Shown here piece by piece: positions 1-6,896 of a DNA stretch of 10,000 nucleotides. Source of the DNA: Acropora yongei (taxonomy: Eukaryota > Cnidaria > Anthozoa > Scleractinia > Acroporidae); the NCBI GenBank assembly GCA_014634225.1, contig BLFN01000196.1, forward strand, positions 2,066,107-2,076,106. Reading direction: 5' to 3'. A program made the translations under genes and the position numbers. Under the pieces are notes generated by a model, which saw only the letters and a list, made by a program, of their open reading frames with translations, was not told the origin of the DNA and ran no database searches. How positions within the stretch are numbered: the first letter of the stretch is position 1; each line of letters opens with the position of its first letter.

Positions 1-579
1 TCAAGCTTATCATTATTCTACATTTATGGCAAAAGATTGCAGCTAAACATCATTGCAAAAAGCTGAACTTGTAGGTCTTCCTTTCCTGCCAAAAATGGAT
101 GAAACAAAGGCTGTAGGCCAGGTCGCACGGCTCGAACCAGGTGCTCATCAGTAATACTGCGTACGCAAGACTCTTTATTTTTAATTTGCATCAATATGTT
201 TTCTTTTTGCTTTAATGCTATTTTAATAAGCAGCAAGGTATTTTGCAAATTTAACACTGCTCTTGTTTATTTATTTGCAGTATGTTACAAATACAGTGAA
301 ATGTCAACTATTAACAATGACATTTTCCACACTTTTTCCGGCAACCCATTTGTTACATGGCCGCGAATTTTTAGTTCGCATGTACTGTAATATTTTCATT
401 TTGCAGCACAATTTTTAATAAACATGTACTACATTTAATTTGCAGGTAAGTATTTTTAGTTTGCATGTGTGACCCCTCTGGGCCACCGTAGAATATTGTA
501 GATATGATTGATATGATTAACGAGCTGGACATAAACGCAGGCAATGCCTATTTGTTTACAAATTTAGGCATGAGAAGCA
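1..579. other. Gene-free AT-rich stretch with TTTGCA motif cluster
   Basis: I recognise no gene here. The longest open frame (257 to 24, minus strand, 77 codons) resembles no family I know and has no coding signature beyond being open. Between about 181 and 470 the plus strand repeats an imperfect motif of T-run, A/G, TTTGCA, often followed by TGT: near 181, 268, 368, 394, 430 and 451. The copy at 184-191 is a perfect octamer, ATTTGCAT. Irregular spacing argues against a simple tandem repeat; a decayed non-coding element end is possible. Boundaries are not visible. Confidence 0.4.
544..571. repeat. Near-perfect 28-nt palindrome
   Basis: Arms ATGCCTA and TAGGCAT (7 bp) enclose a second stem TTTGT/ACAAA (5 bp) with a TT loop and a two-base TT bulge on one side, so 12 bp can pair. 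It lies 8 nt past the stop codon of the minus-strand Myb-like gene, so in that transcript it would form a hairpin at the start of the 3' UTR. It could also be a remnant of a transposon end. Confidence 0.65.
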
Positions 580-1100
580 TCATAGCATTATTTTGCTGTT
601 GCATTTTTCTCTTAGGAGTTCCAAAGGTTCTCCACCACTTCTTCGTGTTTTCTTGAGTTTGACAGAACAGTCCTCTTCGGCGTTCTTTCTCTTTTTCGTT
701 TCGCATAATTTTTCCTTCACTCTGAGCCTTCCTTCTTCGACAGTAGCTTTATCCGTTTCAGGTTTTTTCTTCATGTTCTCCCTTCCTTTTAGCAGTTTAT
801 CTTCTGTAGACTCCCATTTCTCATAAATTTCTTCCATTGCCTTATTAACTTCAGTATCTTTGACTTCAATGTCAGACGCCCGCTTCTCCATTTTCATTTT
901 TGTTTTGAACTTTGAAAGCAGAAGCTGGAAATGCTCCCGAATCGATCCCTTTGAGACTTTGGATCCTTGATGTTGTTGAGTATATCGGCTATTTCATCCC
1001 ATACCTTTCCTATCTCCAATATTCGGGCTTTGTATTTATAGGGCTCACTAACTAGGATTTCTTGGCACAAAATAACATCATGCTTTTCAGTCCACTCCAT
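580..1100 (-). pseudogene. Myb/SANT-like DNA-binding protein, frameshifted
   Basis: The start is the ATG at 1100-1098, giving MEWTEKHDVILCQE, followed by an aromatic-spaced helix region (KVWDEIADILNNI). This is a Myb/SANT (MADF-like) domain of a type I recognise as multicopy in coral genomes. The frame breaks at about 960/961, just after residues KDP. The next frame continues the family pattern (KVSKGSIREHFQLLLSKF), then a charged Lys/Glu coiled region, and ends with the hallmark tail ETKKRKNAEED, KKTRRSGGEP and LELLREK before TGA at 582-580. The basic KKTRRS block is a likely nuclear signal. No GT-AG pair near 960 explains the break, so I read it as an indel. The domain family is established by pattern only. 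Its link to the Harbinger transposase next door is inference: Harbinger elements often encode a Myb-like partner that helps transposase DNA binding and nuclear import. Confidence 0.75.
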
Positions 1101-1270
1101 ATTTGAAATTAAATGAGGTTAGTGGTATAGAATATCTCACAAATAAATAGAGCTTTTTGTGTACAAGGTTACCTAAATAATCCCATTAGCTTTTTCTTGA
1201 AAATGGGGTATGTTTTGGTTGAAGTAGAGGTAGATGCAATGAAAAAAAAAAGATATATTTACCAATTTAC

Positions 1271-1674
1271 TCATGTATGAAGTCAATTATATAGTTGCAT
1301 ATCATGCAAAGAACTGGAACGGGCCGTGCCAATGTGCTGATCAGATCAGCATATCGACAAGGATATGCAAGTCGCCCAAGCACAAGGCAGAGGGCCTCTA
1401 GACCAGAGCAAACACTTCTTTGGTATAATGTTATTTTGTCTGGAATCTCAAGTACTTCAGCGAGGAATGGCAGATTGTGCTTACGGAAACGAAATTGCGA
1501 TAGATATTCGTCGTCGTCCAGACCATCGAAGTCAAAAGGCTCATACAAATCGTACGGTAAATCAAGATTTGGTGATGTATTGATGTCATGTAACAGACGA
1601 AATTCTTCGTCATCTACAATCCCTTCATAATGGCTTATGAGAAGGTGATTTCTAGCCGTCTTTAAAGAAGGCAT
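1271..1674 (-). pseudogene. PIF/Harbinger transposase, N-terminal exon only
   Basis: The protein starts at the ATG 1674-1672 and runs 134 residues. Recognisable blocks are an acidic lead (VDDEEFRLLHD), the FRFRKHNLPFLAEVL segment near residues 61-75, and CSGLEALCLVLGRLAYPCRYADL with RPVPVL near 89-121. These match the region ahead of the DDE nuclease in cnidarian HARBI1-like transposases. The frame reaches TAA at 1269-1267, but GTAAAT at 1270-1265 is a reasonable splice donor just before it, so the exon probably ends at 1271 in phase 2. No continuation carrying the three catalytic acidic residues appears on the minus strand between here and position 1. The Myb-like gene occupies the space where it would be expected. 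The copy is therefore truncated or rearranged and cannot be an active transposase by itself. Confidence 0.8.
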
Positions 1675-1764
1675 AATGAAAAAAAAGACAGATAGTCAGT
1701 CTGTAAACAATTTGCCTTCACCTCTGAGGATTTGGCAAGTGCTTAATGTTTAGAATTCGGACCA

Positions 1765-2146
1765 TGGCGGCATTTTCTCCCCATTCTTTCCGCTCGGTAC
1801 CCACGTTGCTGTTGCACATTCTCCACTCGCTCTCCGCTCCCTCTCCGCCGAACAACAACAGAACTCTGGAGCTTCTCTTCTTGGCCACTGCCGTAAAACC
1901 AACAACAACTCTTTTACTACTTTAAACAACTACTCACTCTCCTACCTAGTTGGCTCCTTATATACATTTTACAGATATTCCAGAACATTCCTGGAGCTAC
2001 TATTTATATACCATTACCACATTATTGCATCATTCAGGGCTTCTATTAATGTAGTATTTGGTCATTTGGTGGAATGTTCTAAAGTGTTCCATAGCGTGAC
2101 TGTAGAAAGTCTTAGTAAAACATTGCGTAACTTAGAAGATTCCACA
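1765..2146 (-). mobile_element. Candidate LTR, about 382 bp
   Basis: Read on the minus strand the segment begins TGTGGAATC at 2146 and ends CCGCCA at 1765, giving the usual TG...CA ends. It contains a TATA box (1964-1957) about 180 bp in. The next bases, TGGTCCGAATTC from 1764, could be a tRNA primer-binding site since it opens with TGG. A second copy of the LTR, a target-site duplication and a polypurine tract were not found. There is a Ty3/gypsy pol fragment upstream on the same strand (4339-3045), but a 3' LTR would not be followed by a primer-binding site, so the two need not belong together. It could instead be the promoter of the Harbinger-like gene. Confidence 0.35.
1957..2142 (-). promoter_or_regulatory. 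TATA box with three heat-shock-element modules
   Basis: On the minus strand TATATAAG lies at 1964-1957. Upstream of it are TTCnnGAAnnTTC (perfect three-unit heat shock element, 1978-1990), GAAnnTTC followed by a degenerate unit and a further TTC (2072-2089), and GAAnnTTC (2135-2142). The perfect trimer ends 13 nt before the TATA box, which is typical promoter spacing. Transcription would run left toward the Harbinger exon whose ATG is at 1674. Binding by HSF1-type factors is an inference from the motif only. Confidence 0.6.
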
Positions 2147-2159
2147 AACTCAGCTATTT

Positions 2160-2955
2160 ATATATGCTCTCCATAACAAGTTTCTCAGTACATCATGATT
2201 CACAGATGCCAAAAATGTTTGTTCATGGTATAACCAATGGAAGCTTGTGCCTCTCCCCCCCCACCCTTATGCAAGAGAGCTGCTTGTCTAAAGGATATCT
2301 GGAATTAGGTTTTTCTCAAACCCAGCAACATTACTTTGACACAGGCAATCTTATCCCATAGGTGCATAAAAAATTTGTAATGACAATCAAAAAGACATAC
2401 ATGAGCTGTTTACTCAGGGGCCATTTGGGCTCATGGAATAATTGTTAATTATTACAGTCTAAATCCTCGAGATGAAGTGGATCCTGTGTTCTGACTGGCT
2501 TGCTTCCCAAGCATGCACGATGAGTTCCTGCATTGTCCTAGTCTGTTCTGGGTATTCAGAAAGTAGAACCTAGGTAGAAAAATACTGCAGACCAAAGATG
2601 GAGCTTCTTCTGCTCTTCATTTCATGCCACTCTTCACCATCTGAACACCTGAAACAGGCTAGCTTTGTCCGGAAACAAAGTATCTTGTTTTGGTTACATA
2701 ATAAATCTTTATTTTCTAAGGTTTTTGGACAAAATGGCTGGATATAGGCCTCGGTTTTTTCATGTTTTTATTAACCTTGCTGTGATAATATGCCCTACGC
2801 TACAGCATAAACACTGTAATTCTATCTTCAATGATTGCAATCTGATCTTCAAACAAATCACGCGCTAGCCTTTCAAGTTTTGATCTACACAAACAGTTAT
2901 CAATCACGTCCAACAAAACCTCAGTAAAACTCCAAACCTATTGCCTGTATCATCT
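2160..2955. other. No recognised feature
   Basis: I checked both strands and see no domain, exon pair or repeat family here. Open frames (2164-2361 and 2665-2868, plus strand) are short, with no family resemblance. There is a short C-rich run near 2256 and a six-base-pair hairpin CTTTGT/ACAAAG at 2663-2680. If the gypsy pol fragment and the candidate LTR are one element, its RNase H and integrase parts should lie here, but I find no trace of them. Confidence 0.4.
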
Positions 2956-2960
2956 TTTCA

Positions 2961-3020
2961 TAATATATATATATATAATAATAGAAATATAATAATAATA
3001 ATAATAACAATAATAATATA
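2961..3020. repeat. AT and ATA/TAA microsatellite
   Basis: An (AT)n run passes into (ATA)n with a few interruptions. It lies about 25 bp from the point where the gypsy pol homology stops (3045), so slippage or repair at the deletion end may have produced it, or the element may have been truncated there. Confidence 0.85.
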
Positions 3021-3044
3021 TCTTATTATCATCTATTGTATCAT

Positions 3045-4339
3045 CTGTGATGCATCGCATTGGATTGTTACAGGTTCCTTCACATTGTAGTACCGCAGTA
3101 CTGGTGTGGGGGTTACTGCTTCCTTCAGCTGTCAGAAAGCATTCTCTTGTGTCTCTCCCCAAAACCATTCTAGCTCCGTAGGGGTTTGGTGAGGTCTGAG
3201 AGATGATGAAGGAACTTGCTCAAGTATTGGGCTAAGCCCAGGAGCCTTTGAACTCCTGTCTTGTCCGTAGGGGCGGGCATTTCCACAATGTCCTTAACCT
3301 TTGCCGGGTCGACTCGAAGGCCTGTATCAGTGGCCACGTGTCTTATAAAGAACACACCCTTCTGTCTCAGTCTGATCTTTTCTGTGTTCAGTTTCAGCCC
3401 GCGGTTCTTGCACAGCTTTAGGAAGGCCATAAGATGGTCATCATGATTATGTATCGCTTCCTCTTGCGTTTCTCCTTAGCCCACAACTACTTTGACATTC
3501 GGCATGCCCTCTATTAACTCGTGTATCCTGCACTGGAACACTTCAGGCGCAGAGCAAAGACCTAAAGGCATTCTCATCCATCTGTATCTGCCAAAGGGTG
3601 TATTAAATGTTGTCAAATATGATGACTCCTGATCGAGCTCAATGTGCCAAAAGCCATTCTTGACATCTAGCTTAGTGAAGATCTTTGCCCCATGGAGGCA
3701 CGTGGCCCCATCCTCTATGGTAAGAAGGGGATAGTGCTCCCTTTGGATTGCTTTGATTAACTCCTTTGGGTCCAGACAGATACGCAATTTTCCATTGGGC
3801 TTTGGAATGACTACTATAGAGCCGACCCAGGAAGTAGGTGCCGTCACTGGGGCGATGATCTGTTGCTCAGTCATCCTGTCCAGTTCTTCCTTTAGTCGGG
3901 CCCGAACAGCCACTGGTACACGGCGTGGTGCATGCTGGACAAGGCTCATCTCGCTGTTAACTTTCATCTGGTACTTTCCTTCAAGCTTTCCCACTCCCTC
4001 TGAGAACACCTGCGGGAATTGATTGCACAGGTGCTCCTTGGTTAAGAATTTGTCCCCATTTTCTTTGACTGCATAAATCGGGAAACTTCCGGTCTGCGTC
4101 TTGTTTAGAGCGTCATTGCTTGTGTACCGAATAATGTTCATGCCAAGAGATGCTTTTCGCCCAAGGATTGGACGAATATCCTCGCTGTCAACAAGTTTGC
4201 AGTTTAATTTCCGTTTGGTTTCATCACGGGACACTTTCAGTATCACTTCCCAACTACCAGAAGTCGCGAACCCCCATATGCGGATATCGTACTCCTCACA
4301 GTTCTGACGTTTGATAGGTCCTCCTTTGGCCCAGTGCAA
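3045..4339 (-). pseudogene. Ty3/gypsy pol fragment, RT catalytically dead
   Basis: The minus strand from 4339 reads the end of an aspartic protease region (RPILGRKASLGM, residues 56-67), a linker (VQHAPRRVPV), then reverse transcriptase. RT blocks seen are IVVIPKPNGKLRICLDPKEL, the first catalytic Asp in FTKLDVKNGFW (D225), LTTFNTPFGRYRW and MPLGLCSAPEVFQ. The frame then meets TAA at 3478-3476. The same frame continues beyond it (ETQEEAIHNHDDHLMAF, KLNTEKIRLRQ, HVATDTGLRVDPAKV, TGVQRLLGLAQYL). The segment that should carry the two catalytic aspartates is missing just before the stop. After about 3170 the frame shifts and the connection to RNase H goes on (PTPVLRYYN, VTIQCDAS), with one more stop at 3134-3132, and ends near 3045. 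RNase H proper, integrase and gag are not seen. Confidence 0.9.
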
Positions 4340-4514
4340 AGGCTGATGGGAAGGCGGTGCAAAACACTACTACCAAAAGAAGGCAAACTGTTACAGCCAA
4401 GGTAGGACACAGAAAGAGAGGCCATTTGCTTACCATTTGCTAAAATGCTGTAGTAATATATTTGCACAATTATATGTACATTTGTACTTTTAGTCTTTGT
4501 ACTTGTGTGCGTGT

Positions 4515-4702
4515 CTATACGTATACTTCCTGCAATGACTGGGGACCAGCACCAGGGCTTGAATTTCCCTCAACAGCAGTCTCCTCATGGTACTCAGTTT
4601 TATCCATTTCTGGTTCAATGAGACTCCTTGTTTCATCATTGTCTTCCAGTGGTGGCACAGCATTGTCATCCTTTTTCCGAAAGGTTAAGGACAGAATATT
4701 CA
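4515..4702 (-). CDS. Hypothetical terminal exon, acidic
   Basis: A strong acceptor (pyrimidine-rich, ending CTTTCAG at 4703) precedes an open frame of 62 codons ending in TAG at 4517-4515. The product is rich in Glu, Asp, Asn and Pro (KKDDNAVPPLEDNDETRS, MDKTEYHEETAVEGN). Its entry phase is 1, so it needs an upstream exon ending after the first base of a codon. Two weak donors inside the preceding exon (after 4897 and after 4912) have that phase, so this may be an alternative 3' exon of the five-exon gene. I do not recognise the protein, and no AATAAA lies close downstream. Confidence 0.4.
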
Positions 4703-4849
4703 CTGAAAGCAGACAAGAACTAATGGGAACTTTGCATCAATCACATATACAAATTTATATCCACTATTGTTCATATGTTGACTTCCATATGTAATTTTGC
4801 CAGTAAATGATAATCCTTGAAGAGACACTATTAATAATTTAGATACTTG

Positions 4850-6085
4850 TTATCTGTAGGTGCAGATGGCTTGGTCAAAGTCTGATTCAAAGTCACTGCT
4901 GCCACTATCACTGCTATTGCTATCATCATCTCCAAGGTCAAGTATTATCCTTGACAGCCTAAAAAAAAAAATTACCAGGAGCCAAATTAACCACAACAAA
5001 TGATAAACATACTTGCATGATGGTTTACTCATCGTCAGACTGCCTTTAGTACCCCAACTGTGATCAGTCAGAATTTTCAAAACTTTTTATGTCATAAAAA
5101 TAGAGCTAAGGTTAAAAGAACACCTTCCATTAAATTCTTGGATTTCATCATCACCACTGCTGTTATCATCCTCTTGGTCATCATCATTACTATTATGATC
5201 ATTACTATTATGATAATTTGATGACGCAACAAATGGCTTGGTGTCATTTCCAACTTTCGTCACTGAAAAAGGATCTACAGGTTCCAACCCTGGAGAGGAA
5301 GTGCCTGTTACATCCACATAGCTATTGAGAGAAAATACGGAAAAGTGTGAAAATTATTTTCTACAAAATACAAATGTGAGTTGTTTCCAGAAAGACTTAT
5401 TATTGAACTTTTCTCTTTATCACTTAAACTTGAACTCCCAAAGCTTACCTCGAGGACATATACAGAGATGAGGGTGAATAAAGGGGGAATTGTGTTCTTG
5501 CTCTCTTGGCAGGAGTTGAGGAAAACACTGCTGGGAAATGAACTAAGGTTTGGAGAGAAAAATTAATACACGCTTATGGTTAAAATTAATTCCACCTAAA
5601 AACGAAATTGCTGCTGAACTTTGTTTGGCAAAGGCATCAATTAAGCTGTTTAAAGCCAGTAGATTGTGCTATCAACAAAAGGAATCATCATGATTCCTCA
5701 CCTTCAAGACTACCTGAAGACATATCCACTAAGTCAGAATCAGTAGTGGGGTTGTTTACAGTTACAATTCTGTTTACAGGACATGAGGCACTTGTAGCGC
5801 CTCATGTAAATAAAAGAGAAATGTTGTACTGGTTAAAAAAGAAAACTAGTTTTACCATTTTTTACACGTAAGATCTTGATAAGCTTGACTATAAAAATTA
5901 TACGATTGAGGAAGGGTCATCACTTACTGCAATAATACTTCAGCAAGCTCACTATCCGCCAGCTTTGAATATCCCAATGAATCTTTTTTGCTCGTCCATT
6001 GCTCATGAACCGATTGCCGCAAATAAATCTTCTTGAGAGCCTCTGGCCTCTTAGGCCTACTGCCAGGTTTCTTCGTAGCCGCCGT
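4850..6085 (-). CDS. Unknown five-exon gene, acidic C-terminus
   Basis: Exons, each bounded by GT-AG: 6085-5928, 5769-5702, 5530-5449, 5321-5124, 4958-4850. Phases agree at all four junctions (2, 1, 2, 2) and the total is 615 nt, 204 residues plus TAA. Donors GTAAGT, GTGAGG and GTAAGC are strong; GTGTTC (5123) is weak. The acceptors of exons 3, 4 and 5 are pyrimidine-rich. Exon 1 gives a basic N-terminus (KKPGSRPKRPEALKK) then a helix-like YLRQSVHEQW, GYSKLADSELAEVLL. The middle has PAKRART, a possible nuclear signal. Exons 4-5 are Asp/Ser/Asn-rich with many CK2-type Ser-acidic sites. I do not recognise the family; the N-terminal W/LL pattern recalls multicopy cnidarian proteins, but weakly. 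No in-frame ATG opens exon 1: TGA at 6091-6089 is followed by ACA ACG GCG GCT, so the start is ACG in a good Kozak context, a mutated ATG, or in an unseen exon. Confidence 0.6.
5781..5807. repeat. Intronic inverted repeat beside exon 2 acceptor
   Basis: Arms ACATGAGGC and GCCTCATGT (9 bp, perfect) flank a 9-nt loop. In the minus-strand gene model this hairpin ends 11 nt upstream of the exon 2 acceptor at 5770, where the branch point and polypyrimidine tract should be, so it could affect use of that splice site. Confidence 0.7.
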
Positions 6086-6285
6086 TGTTCAATTTACATC
6101 GTTTACAGACTGTCGAGTTTCTTCTTAAAAATCGAGATAACGACCAATGTAGCACCAAATATTCTTCTTGATGTCGCGAGCGATGATCAATCTACACATA
6201 CAAGTTAGCGAATGGCGATAAATACTGATGGATGTTTCCGATTGAAAGAGATTGGACATGACGATAGTCTTCCACAGAGAAAATG

Positions 6286-6310
6286 GAGGTTTCGTAGACC
6301 ACGAAACCTC
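6286..6310. repeat. Perfect inverted repeat, 10-bp arms
   Basis: Arms GAGGTTTCGT and ACGAAACCTC enclose the 5-nt loop AGACC. It lies about 200 bp upstream of the proposed exon 1 (minus strand). It may be a palindromic factor-binding site or the fused ends of a small excised element; nothing else identifies it. Confidence 0.75.
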
Positions 6311-6409
6311 TGATGACACGCGCAATGTATGCCGGCCAATAGTCTTTAATACAGACACCTTAAATATTACCAGTAACATTCCTCTTTTTTGTTCTTCACA
6401 GAATCCCAA

Positions 6410-6650
6410 TACATGTTTACAATGAATTGTGATCCTTATTCTGTGAGCAAGCTTGCAAAAATGGGCATTGTGTAAAGCAAATAGTTAGATGCGGAATAGC
6501 GTAATAGCTATGCCTAGGGCAGTTGATTGAATAAATACGGTAGATTTATGATGCAATGAGTATATGCCACAAAGTCATTTCCCGTTTACAACTCGTGAAT
6601 TGTATTGTTGTGTTTTTTACATACTTTTTCTTCAGTAAGTTGAGTTATAG
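6410..6650. other. No recognised feature
   Basis: AT-rich sequence without a convincing exon, repeat or domain on either strand. It separates the five-exon gene from the left end of the pogo-like element. Confidence 0.4.
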
Positions 6651-6656
6651 TGTGCA

Positions 6657-6765
6657 TACCATAGTTTTTTGGTTATAAGGTGCACCGTTTTTTCAAGAAA
6701 TTCCAAATTTGTACCTTAAAATTACTGCTAAAGTTTGGGTGTGTCTTATAGGCGAATATTTTCCC
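6657..6765. repeat. pogo/Tigger left terminal and subterminal repeats
   Basis: TACCATAGTTTTTTGG at 6657-6672 leads into TTATAAGGTGCACC. About 60 bp further in there is a second related block at 6741-6765, reading TCTTATAGGCG then AATATTTTCCC. The shared unit is TTATA followed by GGCG or GGTGCACC. Such units bind the transposase N-terminal helix-turn-helix in related elements; here that role is inferred. Confidence 0.6.
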
Positions 6766-6855
6766 AAAACAAATGTTTCTGATCACAGTTCCTGGTACAA
6801 TTTCATTCAAATAAAAGGACACACAATGTTGGTAATTGACTTTTATAAATGTGGT

Positions 6856-6871
6856 GGTTCTGAAAAGAACC
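6856..6871 (-). promoter_or_regulatory. Histone-type mRNA 3' stem-loop
   Basis: On the minus strand the sequence is stem GGTTCT, loop TTTC, stem AGAACC, followed by ACCACA and preceded by CAAAC. This has every part of the replication-dependent histone mRNA 3' signal: a six-base-pair stem opening GG and closing CC, a four-base loop of the T-T-T-C type, an A/C-rich 5' flank and ACCA after the stem. From memory of the sea urchin consensus, the only stem change is a C-G pair replaced by T-A, which keeps pairing. It begins 25 nt after the transposase stop (TAG 6899-6897), the usual distance in histone genes. A purine-rich U7 site is not obvious downstream. Confidence 0.7.
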
Positions 6872-6896
6872 GTTTGAATAGTTTTCTGGCTGGAGT

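Noticed and set aside
100..150. Minus-strand GGTTCGAGCC resembling a tRNA B box
   Set aside because: No A box lies at a fitting distance upstream and no cloverleaf pairing is visible.
24..257. 77-codon minus-strand frame
   Set aside because: No family resemblance, no splice context and AT-rich low-information N-terminus; not supported as a gene.
1741..1775. Short ATG frame after the candidate LTR (MPPWSEF)
   Set aside because: Seven codons only; better read as non-coding leader or a possible primer-binding site.
2663..2680. CTTTGT/ACAAAG hairpin
   Set aside because: Six base pairs with a six-base loop is common by chance in 10 kb.
2665..2868. Plus-strand frame of 67 codons
   Set aside because: No recognisable domain or codon bias; probably chance.
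4462..4794. 110-codon plus-strand frame
   Set aside because: It overlaps the minus-strand acidic exon, which has a strong acceptor; the plus frame has no family resemblance.
4850..4856. AT-AC (U12) intron starting ATAACA after exon 5
   Set aside because: It does not match the U12 donor consensus ATATCCTT and the phase does not fit the 4702 exon.
6125..6409. 94-codon minus-strand frame
   Set aside because: No domain and it contains the palindrome at 6286-6310; likely chance.
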